DNA from: Staphylococcus pragensis
GTDB taxonomy: Bacteria > Bacillota > Bacilli > Staphylococcales > Staphylococcaceae
DNA length: 64,000 bases
Assembly: GCF_004785665.1 (NCBI RefSeq)
Contig: NZ_SRPJ01000001.1
Span: forward strand, 992,001 to 1,056,000
Direction: 5' to 3'
Shown: positions 1 through 9,409 of the stretch, in pieces
Numbering within the stretch: the first letter of the stretch is position 1
How the letters are laid out: each line of letters opens with the position of its first letter
Translations under genes and position numbers: made by a program
The notes under the pieces: generated by a model
Database searches by the model: none
What the model was told of the DNA's origin: nothing
Seen by the model: the letters and a program-made list of their open reading frames with translations, nothing else

Positions 1-6
1 TATGAA

Positions 7-525
7 TTATTTTTCGTTTACAGGCGCTAACATGATAAACATTTGACGCCCTTCCATTTTAGGTTTTTGTTCAACAGTTGCAATATCTTTACATTCGTCA
101 GCAAATTTTTCTAATACACGTTGACCAATTTCTTTATGCGTAATCGCACGACCTCTGAAACGAATTGAAACTTTACATTTATCGCCTTTAGATAAGAATT
201 TGCGTCCGTTTTTCAATTTAGTTTGGAAATCGTGTTCCTCAATTGTTGGACTTAAGCGAATTTCTTTAACGTTGATAACTTTTTGTTTCTTTTTCATTTC
301 TTTTTCTTTTTTCTGTTGTTCGAATTTGTATTTACCGTAATCCATGATTCTCGCAACAGGTGGCTTAGCATTTGGAGCTACTACCACTAAGTCTAATTCT
401 ACACGTTCAGCCATTTCTAAAGCTTCACGTTTAGATTTAACACCGATTTGGTCTCCGTTTTGGCCAATGACACGTAATTCTTTTGCACGAATTTTTTCGT
501 TAACTTGCGTTTGATCTTTTGCTAT
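7..525 (-). CDS. infC: Translation initiation factor IF-3
   Basis: IF-3 binds the 30S subunit, prevents premature 50S joining and discriminates against wrong start codons. The protein has the N-terminal domain ([25 protein letters not shown] region), a lysine-rich linker near residues 75-90, and the C-terminal domain with [17 protein letters not shown] place the start at ATA (525-523) because a strong GGGAGG (539-534) lies 8 nt upstream; the result is 172 aa, the usual length. A GTG at 534-532 overlaps that Shine-Dalgarno and is unlikely to be used, although it could be annotated as the start. A rare AUA/AUU-type start is typical of infC and allows self-regulation by IF-3. rpmI and rplT would follow beyond the window edge. 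Confidence 0.96.
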   Translation of the reverse strand: MAKDQTQVNEKIRAKELRVIGQNGDQIGVKSKREALEMAERVELDLVVVAPNAKPPVARIMDYGKYKFEQQKKEKEMKKKQKVINVKEIRLSPTIEEHDFQTKLKNGRKFLSKGDKCKVSIRFRGRAITHKEIGQRVLEKFADECKDIATVEQKPKMEGRQMFIMLAPVNEK

Positions 526-698
526 GGTTGACACCTCCCAAAATTTTACGAAATGTTCCAAGTAAAAAGAGCGGACGTATAACGCCCGCTCTTCACTCAT
601 ACACAATAAATGTGTGACATGATTAACCTGCCAACTGCCTAAAGCGTCGCTACAGGTGAGAAACGGGTGTTTCTACTTGGTTCGTTTCGTATTCAACG
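526..698 (-). ncRNA. infC leader, L20-type attenuator
   Basis: The roughly 170-nt untranslated leader of infC contains a GC-rich hairpin (arms 591-583 and 577-569, 9 bp with one G-U) followed by a U run, so it can act as an intrinsic terminator ahead of the gene. In Bacillus the infC-rpmI-rplT operon is controlled by L20 binding a leader that mimics 23S rRNA and favours such a terminator. Position and terminator are seen; the L20-binding fold was not modelled. Confidence 0.75.
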
Positions 699-704
699 TT
701 AATA

Positions 705-733
705 ATCATATCAGCATTTATCATGTAAGTCAA
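705..733 (-). promoter_or_regulatory. infC promoter, sigma-A type
   Basis: On the minus strand TTGACT (733-728) and TATGAT (710-705) are separated by exactly 17 nt. Transcription would begin near 698 and produce the attenuator leader of infC. Confidence 0.7.
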
Positions 734-747
734 CAATTATTTTTTAT

Positions 748-2241
748 CTAATGATGTTTAATATCATCCATTTTAACATCTTGACGTAAATCCACTTTAT
801 CAAGCGGTATTAATTTTGTTTTATATCTAATTTTATGGTAGATATAAAATGCTAAAAATACTGGAATACCCATGTAAGTAATAACAAAGCGATTTAAATC
901 AAAATGCCCTGTTTTAATAAAATCTACGTCTTGTCCAATAATAACAATCACACATAAAATCCCTGCAAATATAGGACCAAATGGGAACCATTTAGCTTTA
1001 TATTTTAATTCACTCTTATTATGGTGTTGTCTATCAAAGGCTCTTCTGAATCTATAATGACTAATGGCAATACCAACCCATGCAATAAATCCAGTCATAC
1101 CACTTGCTGCAACAATGTATTCATATGCGCCACCGCTAAGCTTTTGAACTAAGAAAATAACAATAACTAACACGCCTGTAGCAACTAATGCTAAATATGG
1201 CACACCGTGTTTATTCGTTTTACCAAAAGTATCAAATGCTAATTTATCTTTACTCATTGAATATAACATACGTGTTGAAGCGTACATACCTGAGTTACCA
1301 GCAGATAAAACTGAAGTTAAAATAACTGCGTTCATGAATGAAGCAGCAAAAGCTAAACCAGCATTTTTAAATACAAGTGTGAATGGAGAAGTTGCGATAC
1401 TGTCATCTCCACCCATTAAAGCATTACTATCATAAGGAATTAACATACCAATTACAAAAATGGCTAAGATGTAAAATAATAAAATTCTCCAGAATACTTG
1501 TTTAATTGCTTTAGGAACAGCACGTTCTGGATTCTCAGATTCACCAGCAGTAATACCGATTAATTCAGTACCTTGGAAAGAGAAACCTGCTACAAGGAAT
1601 ACACCTAAAATAGATAATAAGCTACCGCCAAGGTTGCCTCCTAAGATAGGACCCTCGCCTTTCGTGAATGTTTCAAATCCTACAAACTCGCCACCCATAA
1701 TACCTAAAATTGTTAGTAAGCCTATAATGATAAATATGATAACTGTTACTACTTTAATTAATGCAAACCAATACTCACTTTCACCATACACTCTTACTGA
1801 TAAAGAGTTAAGGGCAAAAATAATTACTAAAAAGATACAACTCCATAACCATGCAGGAATACCAGCCATAGGAGTCCAATATTGAATAACTTGAGCAGCT
1901 ATAGTGACATCTGCTGCTACTGTAATTACCCAGTTAAACCAATAATTCCATCCTAAAGCAAATCCTAATGATGGATCCACAAATCGAGTAGCATATGTAC
2001 TAAATGATCCTGATACAGGAAGATAAGTTGCCATCTCACCTAATGAAGTCATTAAGAAAAATACCATGGCACCAATAATAGCATATGCAATTAATGCACC
2101 AAGTGCACCTGCATCATGAATAGCGCCTCCAGATGTCATAAATAAACCTGTACCTATACATCCTCCCATCGCTATCATGGATATGTGACGGTCTTTCAAA
2201 CCACGTTTGATGCCGTCATCTTGATTTTTGACTTTACTCAT
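748..2241 (-). CDS. lysP: Lysine-specific permease, APC family
   Basis: A 497-aa amino acid permease of the APC superfamily (AAT group) with about 12 hydrophobic segments. The N-terminal signature GLKDRHISMIAMGGCIGTG (residues 15-33) and FQGTELIGITAGESENPERAVPKA near residue 220-245 are typical of basic and other amino acid permeases. Proton-driven lysine uptake at the cytoplasmic membrane is the likely role. The strongest evidence for specificity is the lysine riboswitch directly upstream (2405-2575). A GGAAAGGAAG Shine-Dalgarno precedes the ATG. The gene forms its own transcription unit between thrS and infC. Confidence 0.92.
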   Translation of the reverse strand: MSKVKNQDDGIKRGLKDRHISMIAMGGCIGTGLFMTSGGAIHDAGALGALIAYAIIGAMVFFLMTSLGEMATYLPVSGSFSTYATRFVDPSLGFALGWNYWFNWVITVAADVTIAAQVIQYWTPMAGIPAWLWSCIFLVIIFALNSLSVRVYGESEYWFALIKVVTVIIFIIIGLLTILGIMGGEFVGFETFTKGEGPILGGNLGGSLLSILGVFLVAGFSFQGTELIGITAGESENPERAVPKAIKQVFWRILLFYILAIFVIGMLIPYDSNALMGGDDSIATSPFTLVFKNAGLAFAASFMNAVILTSVLSAGNSGMYASTRMLYSMSKDKLAFDTFGKTNKHGVPYLALVATGVLVIVIFLVQKLSGGAYEYIVAASGMTGFIAWVGIAISHYRFRRAFDRQHHNKSELKYKAKWFPFGPIFAGILCVIVIIGQDVDFIKTGHFDLNRFVITYMGIPVFLAFYIYHKIRYKTKLIPLDKVDLRQDVKMDDIKHH

Positions 2242-2357
2242 AGAAGCTTCCTTTCCTACAGTAGAGGCTAACTAGAAATATTTTATTTGCTATGTGTTGA
2301 TAATTAACTTATCAAATTTATATTTTACTTTTATTTATGTAAAATTAAAAATCGAAA

Positions 2358-2392
2358 TAAAAAAAGTTGCATACCTTAGAGATATGCAACCT
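2358..2392 (-). terminator. Riboswitch-controlled terminator before lysP
   Basis: On the minus strand GTTGCATA (2390-2383) pairs with TATGCAAC (2373-2366) and is followed by a run of seven T. It lies between the lysine aptamer and lysP, so it is the expression platform: bound lysine should favour this terminator. Confidence 0.85.
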
Positions 2393-2404
2393 TTTGCTTA
2401 ATCT

Positions 2405-2575
2405 ATATCGGTAGCACATCACAAATTGTGACAGTACAGTTTCTATTCGATAACTGTCCCAACAAATGATAATTATGGTTATCATTCATTTCGGCAACTT
2501 TACCTTTCACTCTTTCAACGTACGTTCCATAACAACTTCTGAAGAGTTACTGATTAAAGTTGCAACCTCTAACTC
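2405..2575 (-). ncRNA. Lysine riboswitch (L-box)
   Basis: The minus strand carries the conserved lysine-aptamer blocks in order: AGAGGTTGCAAC (2570-2559), a CAGTAAC block, GTGAAAGGTAAAGTTGCCGAA, TTGTTGGGACAG, GAATAGAAACTGTACTGTCA and GTGCTACC. These match the B. subtilis lysC leader pattern in sequence and spacing. The terminator at 2358-2392 follows. It senses lysine and controls lysP by premature termination. Confidence 0.93.
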
Positions 2576-2599
2576 ATTTTTTTATTTTAACTAATTTGT

Positions 2600-2628
2600 A
2601 ATATACATTAAGCATCCATTTTTATCAA
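2600..2628 (-). promoter_or_regulatory. lysP promoter
   Basis: TTGATA (2628-2623) and TATATT (2605-2600) are 17 nt apart on the minus strand, starting only 3 nt past the thrS stop. The transcript would start near 2593 and enter the lysine aptamer. Confidence 0.7.
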
Positions 2629-2630
2629 GA

Positions 2631-4568
2631 CTATCTACGTTTTTTTAAACGAATTTCATCGACTAAATTCCAAATAAATTCATCTTTTTCAACAGTTTCT
2701 TGATCTTGTGAACCGTATTTACGTACATTCACTTCGTTATTCTCAACTTCTTTATCCCCTACAACGATTTGATAAGGAATTTTTTGCATTTGTGCTTCAC
2801 GGATTTTATAACCCATTTTTTCATTACGATCATCGATTTCTACGCGAACGCCTTGAGATTTTAATTCATCTTGAAGATTTTTCGCATAATCGTAATGTAA
2901 ATCAACATTTACAGGAATGATTTCAACTTGTTTTGGTGCTAACCAAGTTGGGAAGGCACCTTTAGTTTCTTCAGTTAAGAAAGCTACAAAACGTTCCATT
3001 GTTGATACAACACCACGGTGAATAACTACTGGACGATGGTTTTCGCCGTCACTACCAATGTAATTTAATTCAAAACGTTCAGGTAATAAGAAGTCAATTT
3101 GAGCAGTTGATAAAGTTTCTTCTTTACCCATTGCTGTTTTAACTTGAACGTCTAACTTAGGACCATAGAATGCTGCTTCACCAATTGCTTCAACATATGG
3201 TAAGCCCATTTCATCAACCGCTTCTTTAAGCATTGATTCAGCTTTATTCCACATTTCATCGTCATCCATGTATTTTTCTTTATCTTCTGGATCTCTATAA
3301 CTTAAACGGAAAGTATACTCTTCGAATCCGAAGTCTTTATATACATCTTGAATCATGTGTACAACGCGTTTAAATTCATCTTTGATTTGGTCTGGACGAA
3401 CAAAGATATGAGAGTCATTTAAAGTCATACCTCGTACACGTTGTAAACCTGATACAGCGCCACTTGCTTCATAACGGTGCATAGTACCTAATTCGGCGAT
3501 ACGAATTGGTAACTCACGATATGAATGTGGTCTATTATTGTAAACCATCATATGATGAGGACAGTTCATTGGGCGTAATACCATTTCTTCTGTTTCATCT
3601 AATTTCATAGGTGGGAACATATCGTCTCTATAGTGATCCCAGTGACCTGAAGTTTTGTATAATTCAACATTCGCTAACACTGGAGTATAGACGTGATCAT
3701 AACCCATACTTACTTCTTTATCTACAATATAGCGTTCGATTTCACGACGAATAGTAGCACCATTAGGTAACCATAAAGGTAATCCAGCACCTACTAATTG
3801 GTTGTTAGTAAATAATTCTAAGTCTTTACCGATACGACGGTGATCACGTTCACGACGTTCTTCTAACATTTGTAAATGCGCTTTTAATTCTTTCTTATCG
3901 AAAAATGCAGTACCGTAGATACGTTGTAACATTTTATTGTCACTGTCACCACGCCAATAAGCACCAGCAGTTGATAATAATTTAAATTCTTTAATTTTTG
4001 AAGTAGATGGTACATGTACCCCTCTACATAAATCTGTAAATTCACCTTGAGAATATAAAGTTACATTTTCATCTTCAGGAATTGCATCAATTAATTCTAA
4101 TTTATAAGGATCATCTTTAAAGAAGTCTTTAGCTTCTTCTCTAGAAACAACTTTACGTTCGATTTTATGATTTTCATCAACAATTTGTTTCATTGTTTTT
4201 TCGATTTTTTCAAAATCATCAGATGACACTTTTTCATCCATATCAAAATCGTAATAGAAACCGCCCTCAATAACTGGACCTACACCAAATTTCACATCAC
4301 CATACAAACGTTTTAAAGCTTGTGCCATTAAGTGAGCAGTAGAATGACGTAAAACTTCTAAAGCTTCCTCACTTCCAGGTGTAACGATTTCAATTTCACC
4401 ATCTTCTTCTAATGGTCTTGTTAAATCAACCATTTGTCCATTAAATTTACCCGCTACAGCTTTTTTTCTTAATCCAGGACTAATTGATTGCGCGATATCT
4501 TCAGTAGTAGTTCCTTTATCAAACGCTTTTGAATTGCCATCTGGGAATTGAATATTAATTTGATCCAT
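2631..4568 (-). CDS. thrS: Threonine--tRNA ligase
   Basis: A class II aminoacyl-tRNA synthetase of 645 aa, the standard bacterial length. Domains in order: TGS (1-63), the second editing/SAD domain (~70-225) with [16 protein letters not shown], the catalytic domain with motif 2 [17 protein letters not shown] and zinc/active-site RPMNCPHHM, motif 3 [14 protein letters not shown], and a C-terminal anticodon-binding domain. The ATG at 4568 follows GGAGGG with 7 nt spacing; an upstream in-frame TTG lies inside that site and is not used. A T-box leader precedes it. Confidence 0.98.
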   Translation of the reverse strand: MDQINIQFPDGNSKAFDKGTTTEDIAQSISPGLRKKAVAGKFNGQMVDLTRPLEEDGEIEIVTPGSEEALEVLRHSTAHLMAQALKRLYGDVKFGVGPVIEGGFYYDFDMDEKVSSDDFEKIEKTMKQIVDENHKIERKVVSREEAKDFFKDDPYKLELIDAIPEDENVTLYSQGEFTDLCRGVHVPSTSKIKEFKLLSTAGAYWRGDSDNKMLQRIYGTAFFDKKELKAHLQMLEERRERDHRRIGKDLELFTNNQLVGAGLPLWLPNGATIRREIERYIVDKEVSMGYDHVYTPVLANVELYKTSGHWDHYRDDMFPPMKLDETEEMVLRPMNCPHHMMVYNNRPHSYRELPIRIAELGTMHRYEASGAVSGLQRVRGMTLNDSHIFVRPDQIKDEFKRVVHMIQDVYKDFGFEEYTFRLSYRDPEDKEKYMDDDEMWNKAESMLKEAVDEMGLPYVEAIGEAAFYGPKLDVQVKTAMGKEETLSTAQIDFLLPERFELNYIGSDGENHRPVVIHRGVVSTMERFVAFLTEETKGAFPTWLAPKQVEIIPVNVDLHYDYAKNLQDELKSQGVRVEIDDRNEKMGYKIREAQMQKIPYQIVVGDKEVENNEVNVRKYGSQDQETVEKDEFIWNLVDEIRLKKRR

Positions 4569-4609
4569 TATATAACCCTCCAATTATAAATTCTATTATC
4601 GTTGAAAAT

Positions 4610-4845
4610 TAAAAAAACTCGCCCCCTAAAAAAGGGACGAGTTCGTCGCGGCACCACCCTAGTTATTTAGTAAGCACTAAATATCTCTACATAAGATAAC
4701 GGTCTTGAGCCGGGCACTAATTACTAGCACCTTAAAATGAAGGAGTAACAATTTAATATATTAGCTAAATTCACACCATACATTAGCTCTCTGTATAATA
4801 TAAATTAAATTATCATATCTTCATTAATTTCAACGATTTAGATTT
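4610..4845 (-). ncRNA. T-box leader of thrS
   Basis: The minus strand contains the T-box AGGGTGGTGCCGCG (4660-4647) followed by a strong terminator, ACTCGTCCCT pairing with AGGGGGCGAGT and then TTTTTTT (4642-4610). The stem I region with an AGAGAG motif lies near 4795. A candidate specifier ACT (4746-4744), a threonine codon, occurs in GTTACTCCT; this assignment is by eye. Uncharged tRNA-Thr should pair with the specifier and T-box and allow readthrough into thrS. Confidence 0.92.
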
Positions 4846-4851
4846 AAGTTT

Positions 4852-4879
4852 ATTATACATCACTTATTGTAAATTTCAA
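4852..4879 (-). promoter_or_regulatory. thrS promoter
   Basis: TTGAAA (4879-4874) and TATAAT (4857-4852) with 16 nt between, just upstream of the T-box leader. It slightly overlaps the end of dnaI. Confidence 0.6.
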
Positions 4880-5796
4880 TTGTTTCGTAAATTTTCTCCG
4901 TCTAAATAATACGCATTCGTTAAACTCTTAATTCTTTCGACAATTCTAGCCGCTTTAGTTTGCTCAGCACCTTCACGTGTATTAGCTAAATGGTGCTCTA
5001 GTTCATCTAAATTTAAATTTGAAGAAAAGAATGTTGGTAGTTCATGCACCATGCGATAGTGAAGTAAAGGGCCAATAACTTCATCTCTTACCCATGGTGT
5101 CACTTCTTCAGCTCCAATGTCATCTAACATTAAAATATTAGCTTCTCTAATGCGTTGCAATTTTTTCTCATAACTTCCATCTTTGAATCCACTTTTTAAT
5201 GTACGTATATATTCTGGAAGATAAACAATTGTAGATGGAACGTTTTTAGATTTTAATTGATTCGCTATCGCGCCTAATATAAACGATTTACCCGTTCCAA
5301 ATGGTCCATGAATATATAGTCCTTTAACATTTTCCTTGTTCACTAACTTTTTACAAATATCATTAACCGCCATTGCAATATCTAAGCGATGTCTTCCGTT
5401 TGTATAAATATCTTTAACCTTCGCATTTAGAGTATCACGTTGCATATGATGAGCAGTAATGAGTTGAGAATTAATACGTGCCTCATCATGTTTAATTTTG
5501 CATGGACATTGTTTATATCTAATTTTTATGCGTTCATTTTCAATATAGAGTTCAGGTATATGCCCTTTAACGAAATTCGGACAATGTTCATAATCATGCC
5601 CATCATAATGCTTTTGTTGGTCTTTATACTCTTGTAGTATATTTAAATCATTATCAATCATTTTATTCGTCAATTCTGATTGATGCTGAGTTAAAAAATG
5701 TTTAACGTCTTCATCATTTAAAACTTGTTGCTTTATCTTAGCAATTCGGCGTTCTAATTCATTGTTTGTTCCAATGATACTACTAAAAGATTTCAT
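4876..5796 (-). CDS. dnaI: Primosomal helicase loader DnaI
   Basis: AAA+ ATPase of 306 aa that loads the replicative helicase onto DNA at oriC and at restarted forks. The N-terminal part has a Cys/His cluster (HCPNF, CPCKIKHD near residues 77-105) that corresponds to the zinc-binding helicase-interaction domain. The C-terminal part has Walker A GPFGTGKS (~165), Walker B ILMLDDIGAEE (~222) and a sensor region LPTFFSSNLNLDEL. The ATG directly follows the TAG stop of dnaB, with GGAGGA supplied by the end of dnaB, so the two are translationally coupled. Confidence 0.95.
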   Translation of the reverse strand: MKSFSSIIGTNNELERRIAKIKQQVLNDEDVKHFLTQHQSELTNKMIDNDLNILQEYKDQQKHYDGHDYEHCPNFVKGHIPELYIENERIKIRYKQCPCKIKHDEARINSQLITAHHMQRDTLNAKVKDIYTNGRHRLDIAMAVNDICKKLVNKENVKGLYIHGPFGTGKSFILGAIANQLKSKNVPSTIVYLPEYIRTLKSGFKDGSYEKKLQRIREANILMLDDIGAEEVTPWVRDEVIGPLLHYRMVHELPTFFSSNLNLDELEHHLANTREGAEQTKAARIVERIKSLTNAYYLDGENLRNN

Positions 5797-7185
5797 CTAA
5801 TCCTCCTCCCAGTCTTGAGCTAGTTGAGCACGAAAAGCTTCTCTATCTTTCTCAAGTTGTTCATCATTATCTTCTTTCTTAGTCGTTGATTGCTGTCCTC
5901 TATTTTGTAGCCATTTTGGTGTTTTCTCTCTTGAAACAATTTCACGATGTTTCGAATAGCGTCGACGTGACTGATTTGAATTATAAGTTTTAGAAGAACT
6001 ATCTTCTTTTGTTTTTAGAGCATAATTATATGCTTGCTGAGCTGTTTTAATGCCTAACTTTTTCCAGTTTGAGGCAATCTCAAATATATAAGTTTTAGGA
6101 AGCTTCATATCATTTTTAAGCATGACAAATTGTAGCAGAATGTTAATAACACCAAATGACAATTTTTCGCGTTCTATTAATTCTTCAATCATTCTTTTTT
6201 GTTGTAAAGTTGGCTCAGATTCTGACCATGATGAAAGCATATCAATTGGACTCGTTTGTTCTAATAAATCAAACCATTCATTAGTAGATGTTTTATCATC
6301 TTTTAGCGCATTCTCATTTTGCGTCTCAGGTAATGATTGATGACTATCACTCGTTTTCACTTGCAATTCAGGAAGCTGCTGATTATGTTCTATTAAATAA
6401 TAGGAACGAGCATGCTTTCTCATATCTTCAAAAGAAAGTTGTTGATTACTTGTAATTGAGTTCAGAATGATGCGTTTCATTGAATCTGGCGTTAAGCCGT
6501 ATAATGTAGCTAACTGAATAATTAATTGACGTGCTTCTTTATTAAGAATTTCACTACTAATAAAATGCGTTTGCAACATTTCTTTTAGCATATCAAAATC
6601 AAATGTTTCATTTGATAAATCGATACCTGAATAATTAGATTCTTTGATTATTGGAGATGAATCTACACTTATATTATTTTGAGGCACTTTAAAAACATCG
6701 GTAAATTTACGTGTCACTTGTTGAAACCTTGCTAAATTAGGTTCATTCTTTTCAAAATAAGCTTTTAAACGCTTATATCTTTTATTATCTACTTCGTTGT
6801 ATAGATAAACAGACAACATCGGATCATTAAAGAATTGATATGCTGTTGGTGGTTGAATGAGTTCATAAATAAAAAAAGATTGTTCATGACTATGTTTCAC
6901 ATACGTCTTAATTAAACCAATTGCTTCTAATGCATCCATGGACTTTCTAAACTCTAATAAATTGATCTTTAATTCGTTCATGATAGTGTAGTGCGTTAGT
7001 GCTTCACTTACTGATTCATTTACAAATTGATTCATGTAATGATAAACACCAATCGCTTGCGTACCAATTAGTGGAACATATAAACGATTTAGTATATCTA
7101 AATGATTATGATTAAAGAAAAAATAGCGATAAACTTCAAACCCATCGTGAGGTCTTAAACCATATTCATAAGATTGCAAACTCAT
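5797..7185 (-). CDS. dnaB: Replication initiation/membrane attachment protein DnaB
   Basis: Firmicutes-specific helicase co-loader (462 aa), not the replicative helicase that is called DnaB in E. coli. It works with DnaD and DnaI at oriC. The N-terminal winged-helix region (about 1-110, YGLRPHDGFEVYRYFFFNHNHLDILNRLY) and a DnaD-like DDBH2 region near 290-385 ending with FEIASNWKKLGIKTAQQAYNYALK are visible, followed by a charged low-complexity tail. The start codon immediately follows the nrdR TAA, with a GGAGTG site inside nrdR. The operon order nrdR-dnaB-dnaI is conserved in Firmicutes. Confidence 0.94.
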   Translation of the reverse strand: MSLQSYEYGLRPHDGFEVYRYFFFNHNHLDILNRLYVPLIGTQAIGVYHYMNQFVNESVSEALTHYTIMNELKINLLEFRKSMDALEAIGLIKTYVKHSHEQSFFIYELIQPPTAYQFFNDPMLSVYLYNEVDNKRYKRLKAYFEKNEPNLARFQQVTRKFTDVFKVPQNNISVDSSPIIKESNYSGIDLSNETFDFDMLKEMLQTHFISSEILNKEARQLIIQLATLYGLTPDSMKRIILNSITSNQQLSFEDMRKHARSYYLIEHNQQLPELQVKTSDSHQSLPETQNENALKDDKTSTNEWFDLLEQTSPIDMLSSWSESEPTLQQKRMIEELIEREKLSFGVINILLQFVMLKNDMKLPKTYIFEIASNWKKLGIKTAQQAYNYALKTKEDSSSKTYNSNQSRRRYSKHREIVSREKTPKWLQNRGQQSTTKKEDNDEQLEKDREAFRAQLAQDWEED

Positions 7186-7656
7186 TTATGAATCACTCCG
7201 TTTATTTTCATTCAATATACCTTGCATAGAGGCCAGTAATTGGTCTACATCTTTAAATTCTTTATACACAGAAGCGAAACGTACATAGGACACTTGATCC
7301 ACATGCATAAGTAAATTCATCACATGTTCCCCAATATCTCTAGATGAGATTTCAGTATGACCTGTGTCACGCAATTGCCATTCAACTTTATTAGTAATAT
7401 CTTCCAGTTGTTGATAACGTACAGGTCTTTTTTCACATGACCTTACAAGTCCATTTAATATTTTTTCTCTTAAAAATTGTTCACGTGTGCCATCTTTCTT
7501 CACTACTATAAGCGGACTAACTTCTATATGTTCAAATGTCGTAAAACGAGTTCCACAATTTTCACATTCACGTCTTCTACGAATTGCATTAGCTTCATCA
7601 GCATGACGTGAATCAACGACACGTGAATGCGTTGAATTACATTTTGGGCATTTCAT
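7186..7656 (-). CDS. nrdR: Transcriptional repressor NrdR
   Basis: ATP/dATP-sensing repressor of ribonucleotide reductase genes. The N-terminal zinc ribbon is intact (C3, C6, C31, C34: MKCPKC...CENCG) and is followed by an ATP-cone domain ([19 protein letters not shown], about 47-140). At 156 aa from the ATG at 7656 it has the usual length. That start has a GAGGG site 8 nt upstream, and a TATAAT at 7693-7688 would place transcription start close to 7681, which excludes the longer reading from 7689. First gene of the nrdR-dnaB-dnaI operon. Confidence 0.96.
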   Translation of the reverse strand: MKCPKCNSTHSRVVDSRHADEANAIRRRRECENCGTRFTTFEHIEVSPLIVVKKDGTREQFLREKILNGLVRSCEKRPVRYQQLEDITNKVEWQLRDTGHTEISSRDIGEHVMNLLMHVDQVSYVRFASVYKEFKDVDQLLASMQGILNENKRSDS

Positions 7657-7689
7657 ATCTTTCACCCTCTTGAATAGATTATGCTTCAT

Positions 7690-8093
7690 TATACTATAAA
7701 TGTAATTGAGACAAAAGAAGTCGACTTATGAGCTAAAATACCAAATCTGTATTTATTTCAACTAAAATTGGTATTATATATCTAAACCTTATTTATTTTA
7801 CTTATATTGATGCAATATATTGTCCAATAATTGAAAATAAAAAATTTGTACTTCCTTAGATAACTATTCCAAACACTCTTAAACTTCAGATGAGTAAATA
7901 TACCTTCAAAAGTTTACATAATAATTTTAAATTAAACTTAAATCTTATTAGTAGTTCTGAAGTGAGTGATGAAGTGTAGTTGTGCAGACGCCTAATAAAA
8001 AAAGTATCGAGTGATTCATACACAAGCCTTTTCCACCGAAAAAGCACCACTACTTAACAAATAAACACCTACCTAATAACTACAAATACATGT
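7690..8093. other. AT-rich intergenic stretch without a clear gene
   Basis: About 400 bases between the nrdR promoter and the gapB terminator. I see only a 23-codon minus-strand reading frame (8019-7948), with a weak ribosome site, and no conserved RNA motif. No function can be assigned. Confidence 0.5.
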
Positions 8094-8136
8094 AAAAAAT
8101 AAAACTGCCGGCAAAGATCAATACTTTGTCGACAGT
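8094..8136 (-). terminator. gapB terminator
   Basis: Arms 8136-8124 and 8116-8104 pair over 13 bp with G-U wobbles (ACTGTCGACAAAG / CTTTGCCGGCAGT), followed by a T-rich tail on the minus strand. Confidence 0.85.
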
Positions 8137-8182
8137 CTGACTCATTTCCCTTATGAATAAGAATTGAGATTATTATATATAA

Positions 8183-9208
8183 TTAGTTAGCAGGTACTGC
8201 ATTTTCAGAAGCAATTAAATTACCAATTTGTTCAGCAACTTCAACTACTCTATTTGAGTAACCCCATTCATTATCATACCAAGCAATAACTTTAACTTTA
8301 TTGTCACCCATAACGATAGTGTTTTGAGCATCAACAATAGCTGAGTTAGGATTAGTATTAAAATCAACAGATACTAATGGTGCGTCCTCAACATCTAAGA
8401 TACCCTCTAAACCAGCATTACGGAATGCATCGTTCACTTCATCCACTGTAACGTTCTTCTCTAAATCAACAACTAAGTCTACTAAAGAAACGTTTTTAGT
8501 TGGCACACGTAAAGCAAGACCATGTAATTTACCTTCTACTTCAGGTAAAACTTCTTTTAATGCTTTAGCAGCACCAGTAGAAGTTGGAATGATACTTTCG
8601 TTACATGAACGCGCACGACGTAAGTCTTTATGTGGATTATCAATGTTATTTTGGTCGTTAGTAATAGCGTGAACTGTTGTCATTAAGCCATTTACAATAC
8701 CAAATTTATCATTTAACACTTTTGCAACTGGACCAATACAGTTTGTTGTACAAGAAGCATTACTGAAAATGTCATATTCTTGAACATCTAATTTATCGTC
8801 ATTTACCCCTTTAACAATCATTTGAACGTGGCCACCTTTTGATGGACCAGTTAATAATACTTTTTTAGCGCCAGCATTAATATGGCTGATTGCTTTATCT
8901 CCATGATTGAATTTACCTGTCGCTTCAATGACGATATCAATATCTAAATCTTTCCAAGGTAAGTTTTCTGGATTACGATCTGACACTAATTTAATATCAT
9001 GACCATCTACACGGATACCATTTTCAATTGGTTCTACTTTTTTATCGTATCTACCGTGAGTTGTATCATAATTAATTAGATGCGCAATTGTTTCTGGTGG
9101 ATAGCTAGCATTGATTGCTACTACGTTTAAGTTATCTTTATGTAATGCAATTCTTAATACCATTCTACCGATTCTACCCATACCATTAATTGCTATATTT
9201 GTTGACAT
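8183..9208 (-). CDS. gapB: Glyceraldehyde-3-phosphate dehydrogenase GapB (gluconeogenic)
   Basis: Converts 1,3-bisphosphoglycerate to glyceraldehyde-3-phosphate in the gluconeogenic direction. A 341-aa GAPDH with the Rossmann motif NGMGRIGRM (8-16), catalytic Cys153 in SNASCTTNCIGP and the C-terminal WYDNEWGYSNRV. The segment after the second strand reads AINASYPPET. The acidic residue that binds the adenosine ribose in NAD-specific glycolytic GAPDH is replaced here by Ala, which fits the NADP preference of GapB. The start follows GGGGTGC. A cre-like site in the promoter region suggests glucose repression. Confidence 0.93.
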   Translation of the reverse strand: MSTNIAINGMGRIGRMVLRIALHKDNLNVVAINASYPPETIAHLINYDTTHGRYDKKVEPIENGIRVDGHDIKLVSDRNPENLPWKDLDIDIVIEATGKFNHGDKAISHINAGAKKVLLTGPSKGGHVQMIVKGVNDDKLDVQEYDIFSNASCTTNCIGPVAKVLNDKFGIVNGLMTTVHAITNDQNNIDNPHKDLRRARSCNESIIPTSTGAAKALKEVLPEVEGKLHGLALRVPTKNVSLVDLVVDLEKNVTVDEVNDAFRNAGLEGILDVEDAPLVSVDFNTNPNSAIVDAQNTIVMGDNKVKVIAWYDNEWGYSNRVVEVAEQIGNLIASENAVPAN

Positions 9209-9277
9209 TTAAAGCACCCCTTGATTGTTTGTTTATATGTTATACTTTATAAAATTAGTGTAACATAATTATTTGAA

Positions 9278-9295
9278 TTTGAAAGCGTTTTCCAC
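9278..9295 (-). promoter_or_regulatory. Candidate CcpA site (cre) upstream of gapB
   Basis: TTTGAAAGCGTTTTCCAC fits the degenerate cre consensus WWTGNAARCGNWWNCAWW except near the last positions. It lies about 70-90 nt upstream of the gapB start. Repression of a gluconeogenic gene by glucose through CcpA would make biological sense. Binding is inferred. Confidence 0.55.
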
Positions 9296-9342
9296 TAATT
9301 TAAATATTTTATTTTTATATAACTTTAATAAGTTTTAGTTAT

Positions 9343-9398
9343 TAAAAAAATCTTAGCGAAAAGTGTTATGATTAATAACTTCTTTTTCACTAAGATTT
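9343..9398 (-). terminator. coaE terminator
   Basis: AAATCTTAG (9398-9390) pairs with CTAAGATTT (9356-9348), extended inward by TGAAAAAG/CTTTTCG, then a T run on the minus strand. It ends the polA-mutM-coaE unit. Confidence 0.8.
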
Positions 9399-9409
9399 GG
9401 GGCTTAAAA

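Noticed and set aside
4569..4583. Upstream TTG start for thrS giving 650 aa
   Set aside because: It lies within the GGAGGG ribosome site of the real ATG at 4568.
7948..8019. 23-codon minus-strand reading frame in the nrdR-gapB gap, hydrophobic
   Set aside because: Weak ribosome site, very short, no sign of conservation; chance is likely in AT-rich DNA.
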